Of a stretch of 64,000 nt of DNA, positions 44,967 through 55,374 are shown in pieces (the stretch's first letter is position 1; each line of letters begins with the position of its first letter). Made by a program: the position numbers and the translations under genes. Source of the DNA: Bog-473 sp963791995 (GTDB lineage: Bacteria > Actinomycetota > Acidimicrobiia > Acidimicrobiales > RAAP-2); the NCBI GenBank assembly GCA_963791995.1, contig CAWBUQ010000005.1, positions 124,001-188,000 of the forward strand. Reading direction: 5' to 3'. A model generated the notes under the pieces. It searched no databases and was not told where the DNA came from. It saw only the letters and a program-made list of their open reading frames with translations.

Positions 44967-46650
44967 TCAGTTCGCCACCGTGATCGTGACACCGGGACTT
45001 GCACCTGAGACACCACCTGGGTAAGTCGCGATGCTCTGAAGCGTGTAGGTGCCATTTTGCACGTTCGTCGAGTTCCAAGCGGCCAGCCACCCGTAGATGG
45101 TTGGGGTGGCAGTCGCGATCACCATAACGGGGAGGCTCCCGCCACTGAGTTCGTACTGGACCTTGGTCACTCCCGGTGACGTCGTGGCGTCGAGATACGT
45201 GGTGCCTGAGAGGGAGGCGCCGTTCGAGGGCAGTACGACCGTGGTAGTGGGCGGTGGATTGCTCACCATGACGGTGATGCCGGGACTGGTGCCACTTGTC
45301 CCGCCGGAACGCGCGACGCTCTGCAGCGTGTATGTGCCGTTCGGCACGCTGGTCGAGTTCCAAGCGGCCAGCCACCCGTAGATGGTTGGGGTGGCAGTGG
45401 CGATCACCGAATCGGTGAGGCTGCCGCCAGTCAGTTCGTACTGCACCGTGGTGACGCCCGGTGAGGTAATGGTGTCGAGATACGTGGTGCCTGAGAGGGA
45501 GGCGCCAGTTGAGGGCAGCACGACTGTCGTGGTGGGGGGCGTTACCGCGATGGTGGCGGGGTTGGTCGCTACCGATCCACTCGAGTTGGTAAAGATGGCA
45601 CGAACCTTCCATCCGTTCTCGAAGGGGGTCAGCGGCGCTGTTTCGGTCGTCTCCGTCCACCCCGCTACCGTGATCCACGTGGACCCGCCGTTTGTCGAGA
45701 TCTGCCAGGTGACGGCGGGAGGCGGAAGCCCAGTGGCCGCTGCACTGAAGGTCGCGGTGCTGCCCGAGGTCACCGTCTGACTGACCGGGTCGAGCGTTAC
45801 GGCCAAAGGCACGGAGAGCACCGCTTCGAACGTGCTGGCCAGCTCGGCGTAGCCGGTGTTGTTGGTATGCACGTTCGTCCCCCCCGAGGTGCACATGTTG
45901 GTCCAGTTGCAGATGATCCCCACGTTTGCGGGCACCGTCGTCCCGTCCCACGAGCCGGTCATGGCCCAGTTCGACGTGTCGAAGGTGGATTCCACGTTGG
46001 CAGGCACGACTCCGTAGTCCGAGTAGTCCGCGGCGAGGGCACTGTTGAGTTGACCCACGAGGGTGACGCTGTCTTGGGCTGCTTGCTGACCACTCGTACC
46101 GTCGAGCCAATATTCGAGGAACGGGTCGTAGTATTCAATCCCCATGATCGGCACAGAACCACCCGCGGCCCGCAGGCCGCTCAGGATCGTCGGCAGGTTC
46201 TGCTCCATCTTGGTCAAACCATTCTCAAAGCAGGACTCGTTGATGGTCCCCGCCGATGCGCATCCGAGGACATCGTCGGCACCGATGTCGATCGTGATGA
46301 ACGATACCTGACCTGGGTGAGCCTGCAAAAACGCTTCGGCGTCACCGAGTTGGCTGCCAGTGGAGTACTTCGTGCAATGCCCGCCGTTGATCATTGTCGT
46401 GGTCGTCTCCCCCGCAGCCCAGGTTGACGACTTGGAGGCCGGGAATGCCCTTCTGAGCGTACGTGCCTAAGTCGTTCACGTAGTCGGCGCCGCCGGTCGA
46501 CCCAGCTCCTGTGACCAGTGACGCGCCGAGTGCGATGTAGTAGCTCGTGGGAGTAGTCGCGGCGCCGGTCGCTGTCGCACCCAGCCCTGGCAGCACACCC
46601 ATCAGCGCCACCGCGACTCCTGCGACAAACCAACGACGAAATGCTCTCAC
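44967..46650 (-). CDS. Secreted SGNH/GDSL-type hydrolase with Ig-like tandem repeats (frame break near 46395)
   Basis: GTG 46650 starts a signal peptide (FRRWFVAGVAVALMG). The first catalytic block reads ALGASLVTG, so the usual GDS is GAS, keeping the Ser. Block III is DIGADDVLG, and the end has NVHTNNTGY with the His. A frame change near 46395 joins it. A first Ig-like domain (SQTVTSGSTATFSAAA) is followed by two near-identical 93-residue repeats (TTTVVLP..GASLSGTTYLD..TSPGV, IYGWLAAWNST). It is likely a secreted esterase held in the envelope by the repeats. Confidence 0.75.
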
Positions 46651-46976
46651 GTTGTAGCCACCCCGACTCAAGACACGAATGGGTCGCGTCCTTCCTCAAC
46701 GACGGAATCTAGCGCGGGCACAATCACCGGTGCCTGTATTTTTCGGTCCCCAAACACAACCATCACAAGTCGGACTGCATTGGCCGGGTGCCCGCGGGAT
46801 TCGAAGGAGCGTAGATGAAGCCGATGATCGGTAACGAAGTCAGAGCTCAAGTAGGACGCTGTCGATTAGATGGACCGCCGCCGGGCTTTGGTCACCTCTG
46901 GACCACGTGTGTTCGGTCCGAGACGCAGGTAGGCCAGATCGCGAACGGATCTGTTGATAGGTGTCGAGGACTTCGC
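46651..46976. other. 326-bp gap, no gene seen
   Basis: The stretch between the SGNH gene start and the IS21 remnant has no convincing coding frame. It should contain the promoter of the leftward SGNH gene. Confidence 0.4.
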
Positions 46977-48325
46977 TCACCGGGCCACCTCGTCATAAAC
47001 GGAGAGGTCGACGACGGGCTCGCGTCCGATCGGCCCGAGCAGGCGAGTCGCCTCTTCGAGCGCCTCTTTGCCCGGTGGACGGTTCGCCTTCTTTTGGCAC
47101 GGGCGAGCGGTTGAAGGAGCTGAGCACGGCGGCCTCGAGGGCTCGCGGTGCTCGACGCTGCGCACGAGCGCTCCAGATTCCGCAGGGGCGAGGCGATGGG
47201 TGACGAGGATCGCCCCCCGAAGGCGCGACACGTCGATGGTCGCAGCGCCCAGGCGGTGCCGGACGAGAGCGTCGTGGCGCAGGCCCGGTCCGGCGGCACC
47301 GAGTAGCGGTTGCCCGAGAAGGCCACCGTCGCGTTGTCGGCGACGATCCGCTCGACCTCGGTTGTGGCCGGAAACGGGCGCTCAGCGACGCGAGCAGGGG
47401 CTTGGTGTCGGCCAGTGCACCGACGGTGGTTCGCGTGCCGTTCGCGTCCCGGCGTGGGCGCTCGTCACCGGTCGTGGCGCAGAAGACGTCGAGGGAGCGC
47501 TGGGCCTCTTCGGGATTGGTGGCCGACATGGTGCGCCACCACCGTCCGGACGCGAAGCGCACGGCAGACTCGACAACGCCTTTGCGGTTGCCCCGTCGCG
47601 GCGGGCACGCCACCACAACGTTGCCCCATAGTGTTTTGCCACCGGAGGCAAAGAACTTTCTTGCACGTCACCTGTCGCCGGGTTGATGACCGTTGTCATG
47701 CGGTCCGTCCGCCACATCCGTGCGGTTCCGCCCAGACGTCGCATGACGCCGTCCATGGCGTCGATGAGATGCGGTTGACCCATCGACTCGGTGATCACGC
47801 CGCGCATTCGTCCGATGCATAGGACAGCGAACCCAACAACACATATGCCGTTGGGCCCCAAGGCGACTTGCGTCGTTCGAACCAGTCCCACTGGATCTCT
47901 TCGCCCGGGCGGGTGATCGATAGCGATGACCGTGTCACGTCCCTTGACGCCCGCACACGCCTCGCAATGTGGGCGAAGGCCCGGCCTCTCGGAGTTGTCG
48001 GGCAAAACTCGTGTAGCTGAGCGTCGTAGCCGAGGGTCTTTGACCTCGTCAAACAGAGCCGTTGCCCAGATGTGTTTGTCATCGCCGAAACGTGCCCTGA
48101 TGTATTCCAGGAACGGTTCTATCGCATCGGGGGCGAATCGGGCACGGACTCCGCGGACCTGTTCGGCCCGTTCAGGTAGTCACGGACGGTCTTTCGATCC
48201 CGACCCAGGTGGCGGGCGATCGCTGAGATCGTCCATCCTCTGTTCTCGCAGTGCATGTGCTTCCACTTCTTCTCCCCAGTGTGAGCATTGGGCTTCTCTC
48301 CCTTCGTGCTGGCTGGTTTGGTCAA
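46977..48325 (-). pseudogene. istA: IS21 transposase (istA), multiply frameshifted
   Basis: In successive frames: an HTH (WTISAIARHLGRDRKTVRDYLNG), then LGYDAQLHEFCPTTPRGRAFAH, then the core EEIQWDWFERRKSPWG. After it come NRKGVVESAVRFASGRWW and the Mu-type C-terminal barrel (SGNRYSVPPD...VYDEVAR). The order matches IstA throughout, so the gene is near full length, but at least five frame changes break it. No istB follows it on this strand. Whether all breaks are sequence errors is unclear. Confidence 0.75.
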
Positions 48326-48794
48326 TTGCCAGCATCGAAGGGGAGCTCGTCCCGATTGATGGACCTACGGTTCGCACCACCGCCCGAGGGGTGGGGAATT
48401 TCAGTGGTCAAGGCTGGGGAGATTCAAAAATCGCGGGCAGTGTCTGATGGATTGAGAGCGTCGGGCTTTAGCCACGGTCGCCAATGGTCCCGATGCCCCA
48501 GCCAGGCGAGGTCGGCCCAGACTTCATCGCCGAGCCGGTGCTGGCAGATGGTCTCGGGACTTTGTCTTCTCTCGTCCTCACCCACGTTCGGGCTGACGGT
48601 CAACGGCAAGCACGGGTCACGTCGGTCACGATGCATGCGCCGCCTCCGAACATGGTGGGAGCAGTGGTGGCAGTCCCGGCTCTTGGTGATCGCGGTACGA
48701 ACTCTGGGAGAAACTCGCCCAAGTGATCCTCAGCGAGCGGCTCTCAGCTTCGAGGGGTGTAGTTCGGTTATGGTAAATGAACTCCACGTAGTCC
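48326..48794. other. IS21 left end and unassigned sequence
   Basis: At 48391-48427, GGGGAATTTC and GGGGAGATTC lie 20 bp apart, like the terminal repeats at 43284-43316. This marks the outer end of the istA-containing IS21. The remaining 370 bp show no supportable gene. Confidence 0.5.
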
Positions 48795-50229
48795 TCACAG
48801 AATTCGCTCTTGTGACGGCAACTTCCAGTTCACGAGTGGTCGAGCTTCATCCGTCAGGGATTCGCTCGTGGCTCGAGCGTCCAGAAGGCGTGAACCGGTC
48901 ACATCAGTCACCTGGACGATCAGGAAAAGCGCCAAGACAACGAGGGCCAGCCAGCAAGGCGGATTCCCCCAAGTGCCATTGGCCTCGGTAAGCCGGCGCG
49001 GCGAAATGTGTGCGCAGGCGTACATGACGACCCCCGTGAGAAGGATGATTGGCCCATGACGTAGCGGGTTGGTGTAGATGGCACTGGAAGGCCCGCCCGC
49101 GCTGCGACCCAAAGTGATGGTCACGTCAAAGAGTAGGGAGAATCCGATCAGCAGAAGCGGGAGCGGAAATCGCTCCCTCGAAGCTCGATAGTGCCACGAT
49201 TGAACCAAAATGAATACTGCCGTTGCGAACAGGGCGACACCCACCACCACTTCGAAGCGCAGCGACGCTGTGTAAGATGACTGGTAGACGGTGGCAAAGT
49301 TGACCTTGCCGGAGGGGTTGACGTTGCCGATGAGGGCGAAGAAGAATCCGACTGCGGTCAGTGGATGGTGCAGCGCAACCCTGGGAGAGCAGGCCGCAGA
49401 TGAAGGCATCCGTTGTCACGGAAGTTGTATCCGGGAAAATAAAGGACAACAGTGACAATTGCTGCGCCGAACCACATGGCAGTCTTCGCGGTTCGGCGCA
49501 CCCAAGATGGGTTCCAGAGGATGCAGGTCGCACCCCGGGGCCAGCATAGAACCCTGGAGGGTCGACAACGAAGCGGCGACACGCCCAATGACCGCGACTG
49601 CCAACCACATCGCACGAGGCTGTGTGGCACCTGGAGGGCGAACAGCATCGCCACGAAGAAGAACACCGTCAGAAACCACCCGACCTGGAACGACCCAAGC
49701 GAGTTCTCGACGTCAGCCAGACTGAACCAGGTCACCCCGATGGCCAGAACGGGAATCGGCGTGAGACGTTTCCCGAGGTACTGGCGAAGGAGTGCCAACA
49801 AGAGGCATACGACGCGATGAGCAACACGGCGCTGAAGAAGATGACCGAGCGCAGGTCGAACCGGTCGATGCGTCCAAAGAGGACATCAACGACGTTCTGT
49901 GAAGAGAAGCCGTGACTCGTTGTACTGCGCGCCACAGCTGGCTCAGCGAGAGGTGGTCGCTGAGCGCGCTGTGGATCAAAGGCACGACCGACCAATCGTC
50001 ACCATAAAACGAGTTGGTCGCGTATCGATCGATGAAGATCAAATAGAGGATCGGAGCCCGCTGGCCGCAGCGATGGTGAGGGACGTGTTGATGACGGGTC
50101 GGCCATGAAATAGAGCTCGCCGCGGCGCAGCCACGGGAACGCCCAGATGAGCGACCAGTCGGGATCCTGCTTTCTCGCCGAGCTAACCGCAGGCTCCATC
50201 ACGCCTGACCCTTGTCCCACGCTGATCAC
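48795..50229 (-). CDS. Integral membrane protein of unknown function (at least four frame breaks)
   Basis: Successive frames give DRYATNSFYGDDWSVVPLIH, VIFFSAVLLIASYASC, GSFQVGWFLTVFFFVAMLFAL, IVTVVLYFPGYNF, HHPLTAVGFFFALIGNVNP, VVVGVALFATAVFILVQSW, LPLLLIGFSLLFDVTITLG and WLALVVLALFLIVQVTDV. This is a protein of about 470 residues with 9-11 membrane segments. The DDW near the N-terminal loop is reminiscent of GT-C-type mannosyl/glucosyltransferase-like proteins, but no family can be fixed. It is element cargo. Confidence 0.5.
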
Positions 50230-50406
50230 GCTCCCCCTTCACACTCGGCGGGCGGTCCCTTGCGGTAGCGCTCTCGAATGCCTCGCCACCGCGAAGCGGA
50301 CCTGGTGATCCTGGGCGGCCATCTCGTCGTCGCCAAAGACTCCTGCGAGCGAGGTCATCATGGACTCGCCGAAATCGAGGTGGGGGGGGTCCTCGGGGCG
50401 CTCGTG

Positions 50407-51127
50407 CTACGTACCGATCGTCTGGCTGAACGAGTTGTTGTTGTAGTTGCTCTCGGCAATCGTGTGGTTCGGATTCACGACGCCTGAGAAATGCAGGATT
50501 TGCCCCGGCGTCACGGCCGTCATCCACCTCGGTCGAAAGGACCAAGGTCGTCGTGCTGCCCGGCGGGAAAGTCCCCAGTGCATTCCGCGGAGGCTGTGGT
50601 GTCGTATTGACCAGGAACTGTCGGGTCGGGGTTGGCAGCAGAAGCAGTGGCAACGTTCTGCGAAGTGAGGGTGGGAACACAATCGGCATTGGCGCTCGAG
50701 ACGAAGAGGAGGGGAGACGACGAGAGCGGTGGCAAGTTCTGCTCTGGACCAGGACGGTCCCATTCTTGACCGGGCCAGTACCAATGTTTTCCACGGTAAG
50801 CGTGCATGACGCAGGCCCTGAACTGGAGCACGAAGGGATCACAACAAGGTCCGGCAGTAGCCCGACGAGGGTGCCGCCGAGAGCGGCGTAGACCACGCAG
50901 TCAACGGCGTTCTTGAAGGGCTTGCCCGACGGCGTCGAGTAGTTGACGTACCCGCCGTTTAGGCATTTCTCGACCGCGGCAATGCGAGCGGCGATCACGC
51001 TGCTCGGCGATGTGCTCGCTCCTGCCACCTGCGGGGCGACGAACGACAACGTTGCGGCAGCGAGTCCAATAACGAGGCCGGCCGCAGCCAGATGACGGCC
51101 GGCCTTCTGCCGACTGAGGCAGTGCAT
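50407..51127 (-). CDS. Secreted CARDB-domain protein (frame breaks near 50745 and 50530)
   Basis: ATG 51127 begins MHCLSRQKAGRHLAAAGLVIGLAAA, a signal peptide. The mature part shows EKCLNGGYVNYSTPSGKPFKN, then a CARDB-like Ig fold: PDLVVIPSCSSSG, CTLTVENIGTGPVKNGTVLV. After frame changes come TPGQILHFSGVVNPNHTIAE and SNYNNNSFSQTIGT. CARDB domains are adhesion modules of exported proteins. Partner unknown. It is transcribed leftward toward the membrane-protein gene. Confidence 0.6.
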
Positions 51128-51159
51128 GCTTTCTCCCCTACTAGTAGCCCCTCTGAGCA

Positions 51160-51970
51160 GAACCGTATCCCAGTCGGAAGCGGCGTGCATCGCCCGTTGG
51201 ACAACCGGAGCGATCTGCCCAAAACAGCAGCTCAGCGATCGCCGCCGTACACGCTGGGGGGCTGACGGGAACCAGAGAGTTCGGCCCGTGCGTAATGTGC
51301 CCATCCACAACAGGGGGTCTGGCTGGCGATCGTCCCGTTCACGTTCCACCTTGACCGCAGCCAGAAAGTCGGTGGCCTCCTCGGGCACGCACGACGGGCG
51401 CAACCTCATGCCCCTGACACGGACACGACACGAAGCGGTGTGGTGATCCCGGCGGCGCATGTGCTCGCCCTCCTGTCTCGGATTCAGGCCCCGAGCCTTG
51501 GCTCGTTCCACCCAGAGGGCGCGGTGTTGGTCGGCGTGCACGACGCACCAGAGGTGCTCGTGGCCGGGGCGACCGGAGGCCACAAACAGGACAGGTCGAT
51601 CATCGGCCCGGACCTTCTCGGCCCAATCGTGGCCAGCGGCAACCTGGCGCTCGTCATCCAGGTCGAAAGCGAACACATCCGAGGCGAGTGCGATGGTGAA
51701 CGTCTGGCCCGAGAAGGATGCCGCGTCTACGGAGGCGTGCCGACCGCGCCGGGTGTTGTCGTGATTCAGGTAGTAGGCCCAGGAGTTAGGACCGGCCAGT
51801 TCCTGGCGAGCGCCACGGTCAATCCATCCGCGCCAACGTTCCGCTTTGCGACGCTGTAGTTTGGTGGCGGACGCCGAATGCGGCGACAACGGCGAGAGCG
51901 ACACTTCGTGGGTGGCAAGCCTGCTCTCGGTGTTCCGCTCCATGCGATCTTTAGTCGGGGCGGCGACCAT
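51160..51970 (-). CDS. Primase/replication-like protein of the element (3-prime end uncertain)
   Basis: ATG 51970 overlaps the excisionase stop (TGATG), so it is translationally coupled. The core FAFDLDDE (DxD) followed after about 35 residues by SGRPGHEHLW (s-x-H) is the motif I-II arrangement of archaeo-eukaryotic-type primases found in plasmids and integrative elements. The reading later becomes Arg-rich and runs without a stop into the next gene, so a frame slip near 51420 or truncation is likely. It probably supports replication of the excised element. Confidence 0.55.
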
Positions 51971-52254
51971 CAGATATTGAGTATGGGGGGAGCGGCAACC
52001 GGCTGAACCGGGCGGCGTCGAGTCGCGGCGCGGCTGGGCGGCGGCATCGCCGTCACGGGGCCCACGACGTCGTCCGCGCCGTAAAGCCAACGGTCGAAGG
52101 CGGCGCGGGTGATACGGAGATACCGTCCGATGCGGCGGGCCGGGAGCCGCCCTGCGGCGATCTCACGGCGGATGGTGGGGTCGGACACTTGGGCCAACTC
52201 CGACGCTTGGGACACCGTCAGGACGACGGTGGTGTTGAGCCTCGCCACACTCAC
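51970..52254 (-). CDS. xis: Excisionase-type helix-turn-helix protein
   Basis: GTG 52254 (VSVARLNTT) leads into the MerR/excisionase-type motif LTVSQASELAQVSDPTIRREIAAG, then LPARRIGRYLRITRAAFDRWLYG. The C-terminal tail is Pro/Arg-rich. About 94 residues. AAAGGAG lies 12 bases upstream. It sits next to the right attachment site and is coupled to the primase-like gene, as in actinobacterial integrative elements where Xis directs excision. Confidence 0.75.
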   Translation of the reverse strand: MSVARLNTTVVLTVSQASELAQVSDPTIRREIAAGRLPARRIGRYLRITRAAFDRWLYGADDVVGPVTAMPPPSRAATRRRPVQPVAAPPILNI

Positions 52255-52420
52255 GAAAACACACGACTCCTTTCTGCGCGGCTCACGGCCGCGCTGCGCA
52301 TTCGGGGCTTGATTCACCTCGTGATATGTTAAACGAGTCTGATCGTTGTACTCCCAAACGAAGCACGCGATGGTCCAAATCGGAGAAACCGCTGAGGCGT
52401 CGAAAATGTCGGCCTTTTCG

Positions 52421-52439
52421 TGGCCCAAACTTGGCCCAA
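52421..52439. promoter_or_regulatory. Right arm-type repeats (two TGGCCCAA)
   Basis: TGGCCCAA at 52421-52428 and 52432-52439, spaced 11 bp, exactly as at 35877-35895. They are same-strand direct repeats, probably bound by the integrase arm domain. Confidence 0.6.
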
Positions 52440-52544
52440 GTTCGCGAACAAATCGCGCACGGATTCGGAAAGGGAAATCAAAACAGCCAGGTCGGCGCAG
52501 TCCAGCACACACCAGCGCACGCTAGTAAGGGGTACGTCGCCTTC

Positions 52545-52560
52545 CTGACGATAGTGTCAC
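52545..52560. repeat. Right 16-bp attachment repeat overlapping an operator palindrome
   Basis: CTGACGATAGTGTCAC, identical to 35818-35833. It ends 6 bp before the amidohydrolase GTG at 52567. Confidence 0.75.
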
Positions 52561-52566
52561 CTTCCC

Positions 52567-53841
52567 GTGGGAGCCGTCGAAAGCGAGCAGGCACAGGGAC
52601 GGGTGCGGGCGCACCGGGCGACGCTGCTGCCCGACCCCGAGCCGCGGGCGGTGCGGGTGCCCGTGATCTCGGTCGACGACCACCTCATCGAGCCTCCCGA
52701 CCTGTTCGAGGGCCGGCTCCCGTCCTCGCTGCAGGCCGGCGCGCCACAGGTCGTCGAGGAGACGGACGGCTCCCAGGCCTGGATCTTCGAGGGAAACCGC
52801 TACCCCAACGTCGGGCTCAACGCGGTGGTCGGGCCGGCCCCGCGAGGAGTGGAGCATGGACCCGGCGCGCTTCGACGAGATGCGCCCGGGCTGCTTCGAC
52901 ATCGCCGCCCGTATTGAGGACATGGACCGCGCCGGGCTGTGGGCGTCATTGTGCTTCCCCTCCCTCGTCTCGGGCTTCTGCGGCGCGGTCTACTCGCGGG
53001 CGCAGGACAAGGATCTCGGTCTGGCCTGCCTGCGCGCCTTCAACGACTGGCACATCGACAGCTGGGCCGCCTATCGCCCCGAGCGCATCATCGCGCTGCA
53101 GCTGCCCTGGCTGGCCGACGTGGAGGTGGCCGCGGCCGAGGTGCGGGCCAACGCAGCGCGCGGCTTCAAGGCGGTCAGCTTCCCCGAGTTCCCCGCGCAG
53201 CTCAAGCTGCCCTCCATCTTCAGCGGACAGTGGGATCCCTTCTTCGCCGCCTGCGAGGAAACCGACACCGTCGTCTGCCTCCACACCGGCTCGTCGGCCT
53301 GGGCCCCGCTCCCCTCTCCGGACCCGCCCTTCGAGATCCTTCCGACCTTCTTCCCCGTCAACGCGCTGCTCGCCGCGGGCGAATGGCTGTGGTCCGGCGT
53401 GCCCCTGCGCTTCCCACGCCTCGATATCGCGCTCTCCGAGGGCGGCATCGGCTGGGTGACCATGCTGATGGACCGCGCCGACTACGTGATCGCCCACTCG
53501 GCCTCGGGAAGCGAGAGCAAGGCCTGGCCGAGCGACCTGTTGCCGAGCGAGGTGCTGCGGCGCAACTTCTGGTTCTGCTCCATCGACGATCCCTCGGCGG
53601 TCTCGCAGCGCCACGTGATCGGCATCGACCACATCATGGTTGAGAGCGACTACCCCCACGCCGACTCGTCGTGGCCCGACACCCAGCGCGTCCTGCTCGA
53701 GAACTGGGGGGCCCTCCCCGAAGACGAACTCCGCGCCGTGGCCGGCGGCAACGCGGCCCGCCTGTTCCGCCACGCTGCTGCCCGAGCGTGGCGGCTGGCG
53801 CGTGCCGATCGCGGCCGGGTCGGGGCGGCCCCGGAGCATGA
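52567..53841 (+). CDS. Amidohydrolase-2 family protein (frame breaks near 52840 and 53775)
   Basis: The N-terminus VISVDDHLIEPPDLFEGRLP is the D-x-H entry of amidohydrolase-2 barrels. In the next frame come ARIEDMDRAGLWASLCFPS, FPEFPAQLKLPSI, FPRLDIALSEGGIGWV and the metal/catalytic Asp region IMVESDYPHADSSWPDT. The ending is GGNAARLFRH. Typical reactions are decarboxylation or C-C/C-N hydrolysis of cyclic or aromatic acids. GTG 52567 is only 7 bp from the operator, so the transcript would be nearly leaderless. The stop probably overlaps the next ATG (53838). Confidence 0.75.
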
Positions 53842-55321
53842 GCCACCCCCTCCCGCCGCGGGCCGGGCCGGTGGTCGACGCCGACGGCCATGTGGTCGAG
53901 CCGCTGGCGGCCTTCGAAGAGCTGCCCGAGGCCCACCGGCCGGTCGATCACGGCGACGCCCACGGCTACGAGCACGTCACGGTGGGCGGCACCGAGATCC
54001 TGGCCGTCCCGCTCGGCTCGCTGGCCCGACCCGGCTCGACCTTCGACGACCCGGCGACCTTCCGCCCGCTTCGCCGACGCGCAGCCCGGTGGTTCCGACC
54101 CGGCGCGCCCGCCTGGTCGACATGGACGCCGAGGGGATCGACCAGTCGGTCCTCTACCCGACCATCGGGCTGTACTTCGCCATCGTCGAGGACCCCGAGG
54201 CGGCCGTCGGGCTGGCCGTCGCCTACAACGACTGGCTGGCCGGCTACTGCGCGGCGGATCCCGCCCGCCTCTTCGGCGCGGCGCATGCTGCCGCTGCAGG
54301 ACCCGGCCGCCGCCGTGCACGAGTTGCGGCGGGCCGTGACCCAGCTCGGGTTCGTCGCCGGCTTCGTCCGGCCGAACCCCTGTCTCGGGCGCTCGCTGTC
54401 GGACCGGGCCTACGACCCGCTGTGGGACGCCGCCGAGGAGCTCGACGTGCCGATCGGCATCCACGAGGGCAGCTCGGTGACCGTGCCGACGCTCGGCTCG
54501 GACCGGCCGTTCAACCCGCTGATCCTCCACGCGGTGTCGCACTCCTTCGAGCAGATGCTCGCCTGCGCGCAGCTCGTCGCCTTCGGCGTGCTCGAGCGCC
54601 ACCCCGCGCTCCGCGTCGCTCTTCTTGGAATCCTCGGGCGGATGGGCGCCCTTCTGGCTCGAACGCCTCGACGAGCAGGCCGAGTCATTCGGAGGCTTCT
54701 GCCCCGGCCTCTCCTTGCGGCCCTCGGAGTACTTCGCCCGCCAGTGCGCCATCAGCTTCGAGGTCGACGAACGCACGCTGCCCGCGTTGGTGCCCTTCGT
54801 CGGCGCGGAGCGCATCGTGTGGGGCAGTGACTACCCGCACCACGACGCCACCTTCCCCGGGGCGGTCGACGCGCTTGCGGGCCACCATCGCGCCGTGCCC
54901 GACGGCGGTGCAGGCCAAGGTGCTGGGGTTGAACGCGCGGCGCTTCTACCGCCTCCCGTCGCGCCGGCCCGCACCCGCAGGAATCGTCGACGACTATTTC
55001 GCCGCCGTCACCGCCCGCGACATCGACTTGTTGCGCGGGATCTTCGCACCCGACGCCGCCTTCGACGTCGACGGCGACCGCCGCCGCGGGCACGACGACA
55101 TCCTGGCCTACTACACCGAGAAGACCTTCTCTCACGACGACTTTCGCCCGACGCCAGGCCCGACGCAGGTGGACGGGTCCACCGTCACCGTCGACCTCGA
55201 CGTGCACATCGGCGGCGCCGACTCCCGCGTGCGCGACGTCTTCGAGACCGACGGTGAGCACATCACGTCGCTCGTCGTACGGGGCTTCGCCGACGCCCTG
55301 CGCGCCGGCGGGTCGAGCTGA
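53838..55321 (+). CDS. Amidohydrolase-2 with C-terminal SnoaL-like domain (several frame breaks)
   Basis: ATG 53838 starts MSHPLPPRAGPVVDADGHVVEP (D-x-H). Across frame changes near 54115, 54290, 54630 and 54900 follow DQSVLYPTIGLYFAIVEDPE, WDAAEELDVPIGIHEG, RIVWGSDYPHHDATFPG and LGLNARRFYRLP. The last 110 residues (VDDYFAAVTARDIDLLRGIFAPDAAFDVDG, then the strands ending ITSLVVRGFAD) are a SnoaL/NTF2-like fold in the same frame as the barrel end. It is probably a two-domain hydrolase or isomerase, paralogous to the gene upstream. Confidence 0.7.
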
Positions 55322-55342
55322 ACGGCCGGAGCCAGCCCGGCT

Positions 55343-55374
55343 GGTTCAGGGTTCAGGGTTGGTCAGGGTTCAGG
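55343..55374. repeat. GGTTCAG heptamer repeats at a convergent junction
   Basis: GGTTCAG-type units (four, one with a 3-base insert) fill the space between the convergent amidohydrolase and deacylase stops. Low-complexity; may form a G-rich structure or mark recombination. Confidence 0.55.

Larger units (their letters stand above)
35818..52560. mobile_element. 16.7-kb integrative element inserted in an operator
   Basis: The element is bounded by the 16-bp direct repeat. Each end carries two TGGCCCAA repeats 11 bp apart (arm-type sites). The left end has an integrase start with good ribosome-binding site; the right end has leftward excisionase and primase-like genes. Inside are IS630, IS481 and IS21 pieces, a Dam-methylase fragment and several secreted or membrane proteins. 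The genes outside both ends belong to the same catabolic type and share the operator form. Because the integrase is destroyed, the element is probably fixed. Confidence 0.7.
52255..52566. other. Right-end control region of the 16.7-kb element
   Basis: 312 bp without a gene. It holds the presumed leftward promoter of xis (AT-richer stretch near 52320-52345 with TGATATGTTAAA), the two arm-type repeats at 52421-52439, and the right attachment repeat at 52545-52560. Confidence 0.5.

Noticed and set aside
43058..48427. One composite IS21 transposon spanning istB remnant to istA
   Set aside because: istA and istB are on opposite strands and the normal order istA-istB is not kept, so they are pieces of different copies; the genes between are ordinary cargo.
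50183..52090. Single 635-residue minus-strand protein
   Set aside because: It joins a primase-like remnant and a signal-peptide protein, with Arg-rich filler between and after. Different genes share a frame by chance.
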